From positions 62,001 through 126,000 of the IMG/VR virus record IMGVR_UViG_3300020183_000008: a DNA stretch of 64,000 bases; one strand, written 5' to 3'. This stretch comes from a virus. The notes beneath the pieces are model-generated. The model was not told the DNA's origin and did not search any database. It saw nothing but the letters and a program-made list of their open reading frames with translations. Position numbers and translations under genes: made by a program. This document shows, piece by piece, positions 35,432 to 44,607 of the stretch (within the stretch, counting starts at the first letter, position 1; each line of letters starts with the position of its first letter).

Positions 35432-35974
35432 GTGAGTGCTTTAAAGGCAGAACTCAAAAGAGTTGTGAAATTCGCTGAAAGCCTAGGACTCAAGGTGCAT
35501 TTCATAGATGCGTATAAGCGCGATTACCACGGTTGTTATATGCACCCTGAGAAATTCGAACCTGGCATAATCGAAGTTTGTAAAACCAGAAGAACCACCA
35601 TCACTTTTCAAATCATCACCTTGCTTCATGAGATAGGTCACCATCTTGACTTCATCGAATCAGGGAAGATGCCAGATTCCTATAATCTCATCGATTCCGA
35701 TGACTGTCCCGATTGGGCTAGGAAATCAATCTTTAAAGCGGAAAGGCGTGCCTGTAAGCACGCTGAAAAGCTGTACTGGACTTTGAGACTCCGAGTTCCT
35801 TTTTGGAAGGTCAAAATGGAATTGTCTTTGGATATTTTCCTGTACCGCATGTTCAAAAATACAGGGGACTATCCAACCACGAAACAGTATGAAAGTTTTC
35901 GGCGGAATTGGAAAAAGAGGTTTAAGGAAAGATATTCAAAAGATACACCCCCAAGGAGTAAACTGATTGATTGA
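35432..35974 (+). CDS. Putative zinc metallopeptidase (HExxH)
   Basis: A 180-residue protein starting at GTG behind GGGGGTGAAAG. The motif TLLHEIGHHLDFIESGK contains HEIGHH (HExxH), and AERRACKHAEKLY downstream offers a third acidic ligand, as in ImmA/IrrE-like (M78) proteases. The C-terminus is basic. It is the first gene of the rightward block. ImmA-type enzymes cleave repressors, so a regulatory or anti-defence role is possible. The family assignment is by motif only. Confidence 0.65.
   Translation: MSALKAELKRVVKFAESLGLKVHFIDAYKRDYHGCYMHPEKFEPGIIEVCKTRRTTITFQIITLLHEIGHHLDFIESGKMPDSYNLIDSDDCPDWARKSIFKAERRACKHAEKLYWTLRLRVPFWKVKMELSLDIFLYRMFKNTGDYPTTKQYESFRRNWKKRFKERYSKDTPPRSKLID
35897..35906 (+). 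promoter_or_regulatory. TTTCGGCGGA element, exact
   Basis: An exact copy inside the 3' end of the metallopeptidase-like gene, 113 bp upstream of the DksA-like start and 72 bp from a reverse-oriented near match. Confidence 0.45.
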
Positions 35975-35977
35975 CTT

Positions 35978-35987
35978 TCCGCCGATT
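35978..35987 (-). promoter_or_regulatory. Reverse-oriented TTTCGGCGGA-like element (9/10)
   Basis: CTTTCCGCCGATTT occupies the short gap between the metallopeptidase-like stop (35974) and the DksA-like start (36019). One mismatch from the consensus. Confidence 0.4.
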
Positions 35988-36018
35988 TGACCTTAGCCTT
36001 TTTAAAAGAGGTACAATC

Positions 36019-36558
36019 ATGTCAAAGCGTGTGAGTAAGAGCAGTCTAAAAACTGTTTCTAAAAATTCTGTAAAAAAACCATCTCAAGCAAAACCATCCG
36101 TGAAGGGTTCATCTGCACATCTCAGCAGCCCTAAAAAGGTATCAAACAAGCCCAAGGGTGAGGTTAAAAAAACTTCGAAGGTGGTTTCCCCTGTCACAGA
36201 CAAACAGGGGTATGTGCCAAAAGTAAAAGAATTAAAAAGTGAATTGAAACAACATCTGCTTAACGAAAAGGCTGATATTGAAAAAAGAATCTCCGCGATT
36301 CAATTCAGACCCTCTGAATCAACGGGTGATTTCGGGGATATTAGTTCAGCCCTCTCGGATGAGGGTCTTCTTTTGATCGAACGTGACCGGTTGATCGATC
36401 AGCTTGAAAAGGTTAAACAGGTTTTAAACAGACTAACGACAAACAAGTATTTTGCGAACTGCGATGATTGCGGGGAAGAGATCGAGTATAAACGTCTTAT
36501 CTTCATCCCGACAGCTCGTCGTTGCGTTCATTGTCAACAAAACGCAGAGAGAAAATGA
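36019..36558 (+). CDS. DksA/TraR-type C4 zinc-finger protein
   Basis: 179 residues from ATG 36019, chosen because AAAGAGGT precedes it; an upstream in-frame start lacks a ribosome site. The first ~85 residues are a Lys/Ser-rich basic tail. A coiled-coil segment (about 80-145) and the C-terminal zinc finger CDDCGEEIEYKRLIF, TARRCVHCQ follow. DksA proteins enter the RNA polymerase secondary channel and alter initiation, and phage homologues exist. The extra basic tail may bind DNA. The stop overlaps the next gene as ATGA. Confidence 0.78.
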   Translation: MSKRVSKSSLKTVSKNSVKKPSQAKPSVKGSSAHLSSPKKVSNKPKGEVKKTSKVVSPVTDKQGYVPKVKELKSELKQHLLNEKADIEKRISAIQFRPSESTGDFGDISSALSDEGLLLIERDRLIDQLEKVKQVLNRLTTNKYFANCDDCGEEIEYKRLIFIPTARRCVHCQQNAERK

Positions 36559-37196
36559 CGCCGATTCAAGCGATTTATGCAAGAATGCCTGTCAAACCCA
36601 AAAGTACATTACTTGTGGGTAATCGAAGCGCAGATGATTTCACAAAAACTTATTTTTCCGATGCAGATTCACTTTACATCGATCACTTGACTAGCGAGAA
36701 AGCTGAAGAAATGATCTACTTCTCATCTTTAGCCCCTCGGGGAGATCGAAGAGTTGTGGTAGTCAATAATCTTTGCCACTCCAGAAAAGACATTCAAGCG
36801 ACTTTGCTCAAAGCGATCGAAGATTCCCCTGAACGTAGTTTTTGGGTTTTATCCGTAAAAAACCGTAACCGCATCTTGGAGCCTATCATCTCTCGATCAT
36901 TTATCATGGATTGGGTTCAGTCATCCGCTGAAAACGCTCTTTTTACATCAGAACTCAAGCAACTAATTTCAAGTAAAAATTATCTTGACCTATTTAAACT
37001 TCATTTCAAAATATCTGAAATGGCTGGCAAAGATTTGGAACAAATTAAAAATTTACATCTATCTTGTTTAGCGGAATTGATGTTTTTAGTTCCCACTGAA
37101 ACAGCTAAAAAAATTCAGCATTTAAGGCAAGAAATTATAGCTCAAAATAGGACTGAAGTGAGTTTCAAATCAGCTTTGCTTGAGGTCTTGTCATGA
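36555..37196 (+). CDS. Clamp-loader delta-prime-like protein
   Basis: About 213 residues. I start at ATG 36555, an ATGA overlap, rather than an upstream ATG in the same frame. The region RRVVVVNNLCHSRKDIQATL, LLKAIEDSPERSFWVLSV and ILEPIISRSFIMDW matches the delta-prime/gamma pattern 'vviIdna..l...aqnaLLKtlEePp....fiLit...~lp.I.SR'. There is no P-loop, as expected for delta-prime. It would help load a sliding clamp. Clamp and gamma subunits are not in this window. It is coupled to a delta-like gene. Confidence 0.65.
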   Translation: MTPIQAIYARMPVKPKSTLLVGNRSADDFTKTYFSDADSLYIDHLTSEKAEEMIYFSSLAPRGDRRVVVVNNLCHSRKDIQATLLKAIEDSPERSFWVLSVKNRNRILEPIISRSFIMDWVQSSAENALFTSELKQLISSKNYLDLFKLHFKISEMAGKDLEQIKNLHLSCLAELMFLVPTETAKKIQHLRQEIIAQNRTEVSFKSALLEVLS

Positions 37197-38155
37197 AAAT
37201 AAACGATGCTCTTGGTAATATTCCTCAAGCATCGGTATTTCTAAGCTACGGTACAAATTTATTTGCAAAATGGCAGTTAAGAAAAAAACTTGAAAAGATT
37301 CACAGTGCGCTTCCGCGCTCAGTAATTTTCGGAGATGATCCTAACTTATTCGAAAAGGCTGAATGTGGTGGTCTAATCCCTGAGCCAAAGTTGGTAATTA
37401 TTGAAGATTTTTCAGAGATAAAAAATAAAAAATTATTTTTCGATCTCATCGAAAGATCGGCTGAAGGTTCTATTTTTTTACTTCAAAGCGCAAAAAAAGA
37501 AAAAATTGCAACAACTAAGAGCGTTGTAGAGATTGAATGCTCAGACTCGAAGCAAAACGAACGAGAATTTGTTCAGACAGTGAGAGACTGGTTAAAAAGT
37601 TCTAGTTTCACTTTAAATGACAACGCTTTGAAAAAAATCTTCTCTCTGACGAATGGGGATTTGTTCCACGCTTTCAACGAAATACAAAAGGTTGCAATTT
37701 ACGCCCACGCTACAAATTCAGCTCACATTTCTTTAGATGAACTTCGTTGTTTGATGGGTCCTCGTTTTGATACAGACCCTTTTGCCTTTTCAACTTTTTA
37801 TCTGCAAAAAAATTCGAAAATGGCTCTTAACGAATTACACACTTGGAAAATCACTGATGTGCAGCTTCAGCTTCACAGCCAATTCAAAGCTATTGAAAAA
37901 GCCTTGCTCGCTTTGGTCTGTAAGAAAAAGAATATGAAAATAGAAAAAATCACAGCGGAAACAGGCATTCCTTTTTGGTATTTCAAATACTCCTTTCCCG
38001 AGATTGAATCAAAATGGTCGGAGAAAGAATTGATCGGTGCTCTCAAAGACTGTACCATCGCAATTCATAAATCTAAAAAGATTGTGAATATTGCTGTACC
38101 GATAATGATGGAGAGCGTTCTGCGAAGATGTAAATTCGGCGGAACAGTGGAGTAA
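37193..38155 (+). CDS. Clamp-loader delta-like protein
   Basis: A 320-residue protein with the overall HolA layout. The N-terminal Rossmann-like part (VFLSYGTNLFAKWQLRKKL, LVIIEDFSEIKN) is followed by a lid (FVQTVRDWLKSSSFTLN, LTNGDLFHAFNEIQKVAIYA) and a helical collar (LHSQFKAIEKALLALVCKK). Delta binds and opens the clamp. Similarity is in pattern, not identity, so confidence is moderate, but the coupled delta-prime-like gene strengthens it. ATTCGGCGGA, a regulatory-motif near match, lies in its last codons. Confidence 0.6.
   Translation: MKINDALGNIPQASVFLSYGTNLFAKWQLRKKLEKIHSALPRSVIFGDDPNLFEKAECGGLIPEPKLVIIEDFSEIKNKKLFFDLIERSAEGSIFLLQSAKKEKIATTKSVVEIECSDSKQNEREFVQTVRDWLKSSSFTLNDNALKKIFSLTNGDLFHAFNEIQKVAIYAHATNSAHISLDELRCLMGPRFDTDPFAFSTFYLQKNSKMALNELHTWKITDVQLQLHSQFKAIEKALLALVCKKKNMKIEKITAETGIPFWYFKYSFPEIESKWSEKELIGALKDCTIAIHKSKKIVNIAVPIMMESVLRRCKFGGTVE
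38134..38143 (+). promoter_or_regulatory. Near match (9/10) to the TTTCGGCGGA element
   Basis: ATTCGGCGGA lies at the end of the delta-like gene, 25 bp before the next start. It may be regulatory or only coding sequence. Confidence 0.3.
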
Positions 38156-38158
38156 AAA

Positions 38159-38845
38159 ATGGAAATTTCTAAAGATTTTTTTGTAGGTGGGGGTTGGCAC
38201 CCTTCAAATGACCTACTCGACTCCGACTTCCCTGAATGGTTTTATAAGGAAACAGTTTTTCAAACTGAAAAGAAAAAACAAGTTTATCTTGATGGGCATA
38301 CTTTCAATTTGCCTTTAGAAAGTCATTCCTACGTTTTTCGATGGATCATGCCCCAAAAACCAAACATCTATAAGCCTGATTGGGAAATCCCAAATGATTA
38401 CAGGATGGCTTCTGTCCTAAGATTTACTGTAGGTGAGTGGTTTGGATTGACGGAACAAGACTTAAACGAAGTGCGCGAAGGTCGAGCTAACCTATCAAGA
38501 GATAAACTCGCGCACATTTCGAAAGTGCTTGAAAACTCGTTTCTGTTTAATGGGTTGAAAATACCCTACATCGAAGTTCGGTGTGATTGGGTGTCAGACA
38601 AAGAACTACAAAATTTTATCGATTTCCATCAAGGGAAAACTGCTGAACAAGCGTTCTTAATTACAAAAAACGTAAAAGAGTCACAAATTAAACAAAAACG
38701 TGAGTTATTACGAAGTGTCACAGACACCTTACGTTCCAAACCCAATTTCCTTTCAATTTTGAGGGATGTGGTGGGTGAAAAAATCTCGGTCGAAGATGCA
38801 GTCGAGATGACAGGTAACTCAGGTATTTTTCAAAAGGGTGTGTGA
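38159..38845 (+). CDS. Hypothetical protein upstream of nrdA
   Basis: A 228-residue protein rich in aromatic residues in the first half (SDFPEWFYKETVF, SYVFRWIMPQKPN), with a charged helical second half. I do not recognise the family. Its TGA overlaps the nrdA ATG (TGATG), so it is co-translated with ribonucleotide reductase and sits 3 bp after the delta-like gene, in a DNA-synthesis operon. Confidence 0.65.
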   Translation: MEISKDFFVGGGWHPSNDLLDSDFPEWFYKETVFQTEKKKQVYLDGHTFNLPLESHSYVFRWIMPQKPNIYKPDWEIPNDYRMASVLRFTVGEWFGLTEQDLNEVREGRANLSRDKLAHISKVLENSFLFNGLKIPYIEVRCDWVSDKELQNFIDFHQGKTAEQAFLITKNVKESQIKQKRELLRSVTDTLRSKPNFLSILRDVVGEKISVEDAVEMTGNSGIFQKGV

Positions 38846-41160
38846 TGCAGATTGTAAAACGTAATGGAAAAAAAGAAGACGTTAAGTTCGACAAAATCCT
38901 GCAACGAGTGAAAAATCTTTCGGATGGTTTGAAAGTTGAGCCTGTAGCTGTTTCTCAAAAAGTTGTAGCTGGTCTTGTTGATGGTATTTCATCGACCAAG
39001 ATTGATGAGTTGTTGGCAGAAACCGCAGCCGTGCTCACAACCGAGCACCCTGACTACGCTTGTTTGGCTGCAAGAATTTCAGTATCCGCCTTACATAAGG
39101 TCACAGCTTCGTCGTTCTACCAAACGATGAAACAGCTTTATAAAGAAGGTGTCCTTTCAGATCAGTTCATCGAATTTTTGCGCGGAAATGGGCAAAAGAT
39201 TGATGCCATGCTCGATTATGAGCGTGACTTTAATTTTGAATACTTTGGTTACAAAACACTAGAAAAAGGCTACCTGCAAAAGATCAATGGGAAGATTGTT
39301 GAGAGACCTCAACATCTATTTATGCGCGTTGCCGTTGGTGTCGCCGGTTTGGGTGGTGGCACTCTGGATGATGTGAAAGAACTGTACGAAATGATTTCGA
39401 ACGGTTTGTACACTCACGCGACACCTACGCTGTTCAATGCGGGTACAAAAAGACCTCAACTTTCGAGTTGTTTCCTTACATCCATGAAATCTGACAGCAT
39501 CGAAGGCATATATGACACTCTTAAAGAGTGCGCTTTAATTTCAAAAAATGCAGGTGGTATCGGTCTTCATGTTCACAATATTCGTGCTACAGGCAGCCCT
39601 ATCCGTGGAATCAACGGCACGAGCGATGGTATCATCCCGATGCTCAAAAACTTCAATGAGACTGCACGATATGTAAATCAAGGTGGTCGTCGTAAGGGAT
39701 CATTTGCAATTTATCTCGAACCTTGGCACGCGGATGTCGAGGCTTACCTTGACCTAAAAAAGAATACAGGGAAAGAAGAAATGCGGGCGAGAGACCTCTA
39801 TCTTGCTCTGTGGATTCCAGATCTTTTCATGAAGCGTGTCAGAGAAGATGGAAACTGGACTTTGATGTGCCCTGATGAATGCCCTAACTTGCCTGATGTT
39901 TGGGGTGATGAGTTTGAGAAACTCTACACCAAGTATGAATCTGAAAATCGCGGTCGCAAAACCATCAAAGCGCGAGAATTGATGGCGAAAATCATCGAAG
40001 CTCAGATTGAAACAGGTGTACCTTATATTTTGTTCAAAGATGCAGCGAACGCTAAGTCAAACCAACAAAATCTTGGCACCATCAAGTCATCGAATTTGTG
40101 CTGCGAAATTATTGAATACTCAGATCCAACAGAAACCGCTGTTTGTAACTTGGCAAGCATCTGTTTGCCTAAGTTTGTCAAAAATGGGGCATTTGATCAT
40201 GAGGCTCTCGGCAAAGTCGTGCGTGTTGCGACTCGGAATTTGAACCGTGTTATCGACATCAACTATTATCCGACACCCGCTACTAAAAAATCGAATGATA
40301 GGCATCGCCCGATTGGATTGGGTGTGCAAGGTCTGGCTGATGTTTTCTTTATGTTAGGTCTGCCATTCGAATCTGTAAAAGCACAAGAGTTGAATCAGCA
40401 AATTGCTGAAACGATTTATTTTCACGCTGTCACTGAATCGGTTGAACTTGCGAAAGAACAGGGAGCCTACGCGACCTTCCAAGGGTCACCTGCATCTCAA
40501 GGAAAACTTCAGTATCATCTTTGGGGTGTAACTCCCACGATGAAATACGACTGGAAAGGTCTTGAGAAAAATGTTGTTGAATTTGGACTGAGAAACTCTC
40601 TCTTGGTCGCACCCATGCCTACAGCTTCAACCGCTTCTATTTTTGGCAACATCGAGTGTTTCGAAGCTATTACCTCAAACCTCTATAAGAGAATGGTTTT
40701 GGCAGGGGAGTTTGTTCTGGTAAACAAATATCTTGTAGCCGACCTTGAAAAGCTGAATCTCTGGAACAAAGAGATGCGGGATCAAATCATCGCTGAAGGT
40801 GGTTCAATCGCAGGTGTCTTCGAAATCCCCGATGAAATCAAACAAGTGTATAAAACTGTTTGGGAAATTAAAAACCGAACAATCATCGACATGGCTGCGG
40901 CACGTGGTCCTTTTGTTTGCCAAAGTCAGTCTATGAATCTCTGGTTTGCAAAACCGACGTTTGGGGCAATCAACTCCGCGTTGTTCTATTCATGGGAGCG
41001 TGGATTAAAGACAGGTAGCTACTATATCCGAACGAAACCCGCTCTTGAAGCAGTAAAAGTCACGACAAACACTAAAACAGATAAACCTGAATATACGGCT
41101 CAAGAAGCTATCGTATGTTCTCTCGACAACCCAGAAGACTGTGTTGCTTGCTCTTCATAA
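38845..41160 (+). CDS. nrdA: Ribonucleotide reductase class I, large subunit
   Basis: About 771 residues from ATG 38845; an adjacent upstream GTG is less likely. The N-terminal ATP-cone begins MQIVKRNGKKEDVKFDK. Catalytic features are PQLSSCFL (first redox Cys), SSNLCCEI (radical Cys and Glu), ETAVCNLAS (second redox Cys), PMPTASTASIFGN, and the C-terminal shuttle pair CVACSS. It reduces NDPs to dNDPs with NrdB. Length is normal. The intact ATP-cone implies dATP feedback control. It supplies dNTPs for phage replication. Confidence 0.96.
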   Translation: MQIVKRNGKKEDVKFDKILQRVKNLSDGLKVEPVAVSQKVVAGLVDGISSTKIDELLAETAAVLTTEHPDYACLAARISVSALHKVTASSFYQTMKQLYKEGVLSDQFIEFLRGNGQKIDAMLDYERDFNFEYFGYKTLEKGYLQKINGKIVERPQHLFMRVAVGVAGLGGGTLDDVKELYEMISNGLYTHATPTLFNAGTKRPQLSSCFLTSMKSDSIEGIYDTLKECALISKNAGGIGLHVHNIRATGSPIRGINGTSDGIIPMLKNFNETARYVNQGGRRKGSFAIYLEPWHADVEAYLDLKKNTGKEEMRARDLYLALWIPDLFMKRVREDGNWTLMCPDECPNLPDVWGDEFEKLYTKYESENRGRKTIKARELMAKIIEAQIETGVPYILFKDAANAKSNQQNLGTIKSSNLCCEIIEYSDPTETAVCNLASICLPKFVKNGAFDHEALGKVVRVATRNLNRVIDINYYPTPATKKSNDRHRPIGLGVQGLADVFFMLGLPFESVKAQELNQQIAETIYFHAVTESVELAKEQGAYATFQGSPASQGKLQYHLWGVTPTMKYDWKGLEKNVVEFGLRNSLLVAPMPTASTASIFGNIECFEAITSNLYKRMVLAGEFVLVNKYLVADLEKLNLWNKEMRDQIIAEGGSIAGVFEIPDEIKQVYKTVWEIKNRTIIDMAAARGPFVCQSQSMNLWFAKPTFGAINSALFYSWERGLKTGSYYIRTKPALEAVKVTTNTKTDKPEYTAQEAIVCSLDNPEDCVACSS

Positions 41161-41168
41161 GGTGATTT

Positions 41169-42095
41169 ATGACAGATAATAGATATTCTATTTTTCCAAT
41201 CAAGCATTCAAATTTGTGGGAAGCCTTCAAAGTTCATCAGCGTGCGATCTGGACTCTTGAAGAGCTAGATTTTGCGAGAGACCTACAAGATCTTCCAAAA
41301 CTCACAGCGGGTGAATTACATTTTGTTACTTGGGTGCTAGCATTTTTTGCTCAATCAGATGGAATTGTGAATGAAAATTTGGCAATCCGTTTCTATAAAG
41401 ATGTAGAAATTCCAGAAGCTCGCGCCTTCTACACAATGCAAATGCTCATCGAGACTGTACATGCTGAAACGTATGGCAAGTTGATCGAGACTTATGTTTC
41501 TGACTCTCAAGAGCGGAATAAGTTGTTCAACGCGATCGAAAATATCCCAACTATCGCCGAAAAAGCGAAATGGGCGATGAAGTGGATTGATTCACAAGAA
41601 AACTTTGCAAAACGATTAGTCGCATTCGCTGTTGTTGAAGGCATTTTTTTCAGTGGGAGTTTTTGCGCGATTTTTTGGTTTAGAAAGCGGGGCTTACTTC
41701 CAGGTTTAGCGAGTGCCAACAATTTGATTGCTCGTGATGAAGGTTTGCATTGGGTTTTTGCAGCCGAACTTTTCAAAGAGATGGGCTTGAAACTAAGTGT
41801 TGAAGATTTCAGAACGATCGTGACCGAAGCGGTCGAAATCGAACGTCATTTCATCACCGATGCTTTGCCTGTCAGCCTGATTGGAATGAATGCAACTCTC
41901 ATGGCACAATATATTGAGTACACAGCGGACAGATTGTGCGAAAAATTTGGTTACGAGAAAATTTACAAAGTAGAAAACCCATTTGATTTCATGGCTTTAT
42001 CTGATTTAGAGCTTAAAGGTAATTTCTTCGAAGTGAGGACTACGGAGTACCAAAAGCCTTTATCGAGGTCTCTTGATTTCGACTCTGATTTTTAA
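41169..42095 (+). CDS. nrdB: Ribonucleotide reductase class I, small subunit
   Basis: A 308-residue ferritin-like protein. The first iron ligands and radical tyrosine appear in LIETVHAETYGKLIETY (ExxH and Tyr), and the second set in VEGIFFSGSFCAIF and ARDEGLHWVFA (ExxH). It generates the tyrosyl radical for NrdA. It lies 8 bp after nrdA with AAGGTG as ribosome site. The C-terminal LDFDSDF resembles the tail that docks to NrdA. A strong terminator follows. Confidence 0.95.
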   Translation: MTDNRYSIFPIKHSNLWEAFKVHQRAIWTLEELDFARDLQDLPKLTAGELHFVTWVLAFFAQSDGIVNENLAIRFYKDVEIPEARAFYTMQMLIETVHAETYGKLIETYVSDSQERNKLFNAIENIPTIAEKAKWAMKWIDSQENFAKRLVAFAVVEGIFFSGSFCAIFWFRKRGLLPGLASANNLIARDEGLHWVFAAELFKEMGLKLSVEDFRTIVTEAVEIERHFITDALPVSLIGMNATLMAQYIEYTADRLCEKFGYEKIYKVENPFDFMALSDLELKGNFFEVRTTEYQKPLSRSLDFDSDF

Positions 42096-42111
42096 GTCGA
42101 GTTTAATTTTA

Positions 42112-42143
42112 GGGTGTTTTTCATCCTGAAAAACACCCTTTTT
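42112..42143 (+). terminator. Intrinsic terminator after nrdB
   Basis: A perfect 11-bp stem, GGGTGTTTTTC-ATCCT-GAAAAACACCC, is followed by TTTTT. It lies 16 bp past the nrdB stop. It should end the metallopeptidase-to-nrdB operon. Confidence 0.9.
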
Positions 42144-42156
42144 AATAGGTAATCTT

Positions 42157-42903
42157 ATGAAAAGTGCTGAGAACTACATAGAGATTCTGAGAAGGTATAA
42201 CAGCTCTTACTACACTTCGAGAGAACCTGAAGTATCAGATCAAGAGTACAATGCTATCAAAAATGAATTTAGACAGCACTACCCAGACCACCCTTTTCTT
42301 CGCGGGGTAGGGGTCACATCAACCCAAACCGAGGCATCAACTTCGGTTTCTGCAAATCACTCCATCGCGATGGTTTCTCTGAAATCTATTTCAGAAGAGG
42401 GTGAGTTTCGCTCTTGGGCGAACGATGTATCTAACGATGGGATTTTCTGTGTGTCGGAGAAAATCATAGGTCAGTCATTCAGTGTTTCTTATTTACAAGG
42501 GAAATTCTACCAAGCTATTACTAAAGGTGATGGTAAAACGGGTATCGATATTTCTAAAGATTTGCGACAAAAATTGCCATTTGGTTTGCCTGTATCGATA
42601 TCAGTAGTCCTTCAAGGGGTCACTTCACCCCAAGGTCTTTATTTTTTTGATTTGCTTGGAAGTATGGTGTTTCATGTGGAACATCAAAAATTTGATTACA
42701 TAAAAAACATTTTGAAACTACAGACTCCGTTTTACAAGAAAGCAGCGTTAGAGGAAGTTGTTTCTATTTATAAGAGCTACAAAAAAAACAGACCCTCATT
42801 CTTGGATGGAATCATCATCACAGTCGATTCAAAGATACAGCAAGAAATGTTAGGTATTGATAAAGATCCACCCGATTATAAAGTGAATTTTAAACTTAGC
42901 TAA
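42157..42903 (+). CDS. NAD-dependent DNA ligase-like protein, adenylation region only
   Basis: A 248-residue protein resembling the N-terminal part of LigA. The Ia-like start has RRYNSSYYTSREPEVSDQEY and PFLRGVG. SIAMVSLKSI equals 'PMlSL'. The nucleotidyltransferase strand SEKIIGQSFSVSYLQGKFY leads to ITKGDGKTGIDIS, matching 'TRGDG..GEDVT'. The catalytic-lysine motif KxDG reads KIIG, so Lys is kept and Asp is lost. OB, zinc, HhH and BRCT domains are missing. It could be one subunit of a split ligase, or a non-ligase derivative. Confidence 0.7.
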   Translation: MKSAENYIEILRRYNSSYYTSREPEVSDQEYNAIKNEFRQHYPDHPFLRGVGVTSTQTEASTSVSANHSIAMVSLKSISEEGEFRSWANDVSNDGIFCVSEKIIGQSFSVSYLQGKFYQAITKGDGKTGIDISKDLRQKLPFGLPVSISVVLQGVTSPQGLYFFDLLGSMVFHVEHQKFDYIKNILKLQTPFYKKAALEEVVSIYKSYKKNRPSFLDGIIITVDSKIQQEMLGIDKDPPDYKVNFKLS

Positions 42904-42913
42904 TTTCGGCGGA
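42904..42913 (+). promoter_or_regulatory. TTTCGGCGGA element, exact, with TATAAG downstream
   Basis: It begins at the base after the ligase-like stop, in the 48-bp gap before the RecD-like helicase. TATAAG (42922-42927) follows, 30 bp upstream of the helicase ATG. An operator or promoter role is likely by position. Confidence 0.6.
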
Positions 42914-42951
42914 TACTTGTTTATAAGAGCTTCATGTGAGATAAAAATTAC

Positions 42952-44607
42952 ATGAACGACATAGAAATTCATGAAAAAGTCCAAGCAATTCTTCATGAGC
43001 ATGGAAGTGAAAGCGACCGTGCTATTCTTAAATTTGAGCAGAACATAAGCACTTTTATAACGAATGTTTACATCAATTACCCTTCAGGTCTGTCATGGAA
43101 CGCTACCCATGCTTTGGGTCAAGAGTTTGCAAAATCGACTGAGGTAGAAGGGCATTTGCTTTTCTTTTTGAACAACAAAATCGCATCCGAAGGGCATACC
43201 TGCTACCCCTTGAGTTTGCTTTTCGGAGCCATGAAATACAACTTTCCGTATCTGAAAAACGAAAAAGTTGATTTAGAGAATGCGCTTAGAAAACTTATAG
43301 ACCTAGGGAAAGTTGTAATAAAAAACAAAACCGTGTGGATACAACATTCCTACTCCGATGAATCCAAAATTCTCAGTGGTTTAAGAGATGTAGTGAGTCG
43401 ACCTTCAGATGTAGAAGTTCCTTTGGATGCCTTCACAGCGGGTTTGACTGAAATGCAAGCATCGGTCATCCGCTCACTCAGTAAATCAAGAATGGTAATT
43501 TTGGATGGTTACCCTGGTACCGGAAAAACCTACTTGTCTGCGAAAATTTCTCAGGTTCTTGAAGCCGATGGATTTCAGGTAACTCTGCTTGCTCCAACGG
43601 GTCTCGCTGCAAAAAATCTAAAAGACCGCTGCAATAAACACGCATCAACCATCCATTCTTTTGTCCTATCTCAAAAAAATAAAGAAAAATCTTTGCAAGG
43701 TAGACACGCATTTCTCATCGATGAGTTTTCGATGGTTGACACGCGTATCTTCTCAGATTTTTTTGAAGTCATACAAGATTGTGAACCGTTTTTAGTTCTT
43801 GTCGGTGATACGAATCAACTTCCATCTGTAGGTGGTGGAAACCTTCTTTCTGAAATCATATCTTTGAAACAAATACTAAATTTCTCTTATACTCAGCTAA
43901 CTGAAATCATTCGTCAAAAAACTGGTAGTGAGATTGCTCAAAATGCAGCTTTGATTAGGTCGGGTAAAACAAATTTAATCAACGCTTCTGAATTTAAGTT
44001 TTACGAAATGAATGAACGAGAAATACCTAATTTGATTTTGAAGTCAGCGCAAAAACTGATGGCTGAGAAGAGAAATTTTGTAGTTCTATCACCTGTGAAA
44101 AAAGGCTCATGTGGTGTAGATTTTTTGAATATCAAGTTGAAAGAGATATTCAATCCACCTGCAATAGAAAAAAGAGAATTAAACTCTTGGCGTGAAGGTG
44201 ATCGAATCCTGGTCAATAGAAACTTTTACGATTTAGGTTTGGTTAATGGTGATATCGGTCACATAAAAGAAATTCTAGCGAACAATAATATGATTATTTC
44301 GGTCGCAGGAAAAGAGTTTCAAATAAACAACGAAGTGATCGTAAATTTGAAATTATCCTACGCAATCACGGTTCATAAATCGCAAGGGTTGGAATTCGAG
44401 ACAGTAATAATGCCTTTCGTAGATGCGTTTGGAACCATGTTAAAAAACAGGCTACTTTACACTGCTATCACACGAGCTAAACAAAAATGTGTTGTATTTG
44501 GTTCATCTTCAGCATTGTCGAAAGCAATTCGAAACACCAAAGATCAAGATAGATTTACAGGACTGCGTTTGCTTGAGACTGGGAAGCCTTCGTGGAGTAA
44601 GACATGA
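42952..44607 (+). CDS. RecD-like SF1B helicase
   Basis: A 551-residue protein. The ~165-residue N-terminal region precedes the helicase core: motif I LDGYPGTGKTYLS, motif II FLIDEFSMVD, motif III VGDTNQLPSVGGG, the SH3-like segment WREGDRILVNRNFYDLG, motif V YAITVHKSQGLEF and motif VI YTAITRAKQK. This is the RecD2/Dda branch, a 5'-3' helicase that helps fork restart or recombination. The weak ribosome site (GTGAGAT) is far from the ATG. Its end overlaps the next gene as ATGA. Confidence 0.9.
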   Translation: MNDIEIHEKVQAILHEHGSESDRAILKFEQNISTFITNVYINYPSGLSWNATHALGQEFAKSTEVEGHLLFFLNNKIASEGHTCYPLSLLFGAMKYNFPYLKNEKVDLENALRKLIDLGKVVIKNKTVWIQHSYSDESKILSGLRDVVSRPSDVEVPLDAFTAGLTEMQASVIRSLSKSRMVILDGYPGTGKTYLSAKISQVLEADGFQVTLLAPTGLAAKNLKDRCNKHASTIHSFVLSQKNKEKSLQGRHAFLIDEFSMVDTRIFSDFFEVIQDCEPFLVLVGDTNQLPSVGGGNLLSEIISLKQILNFSYTQLTEIIRQKTGSEIAQNAALIRSGKTNLINASEFKFYEMNEREIPNLILKSAQKLMAEKRNFVVLSPVKKGSCGVDFLNIKLKEIFNPPAIEKRELNSWREGDRILVNRNFYDLGLVNGDIGHIKEILANNNMIISVAGKEFQINNEVIVNLKLSYAITVHKSQGLEFETVIMPFVDAFGTMLKNRLLYTAITRAKQKCVVFGSSSALSKAIRNTKDQDRFTGLRLLETGKPSWSKT

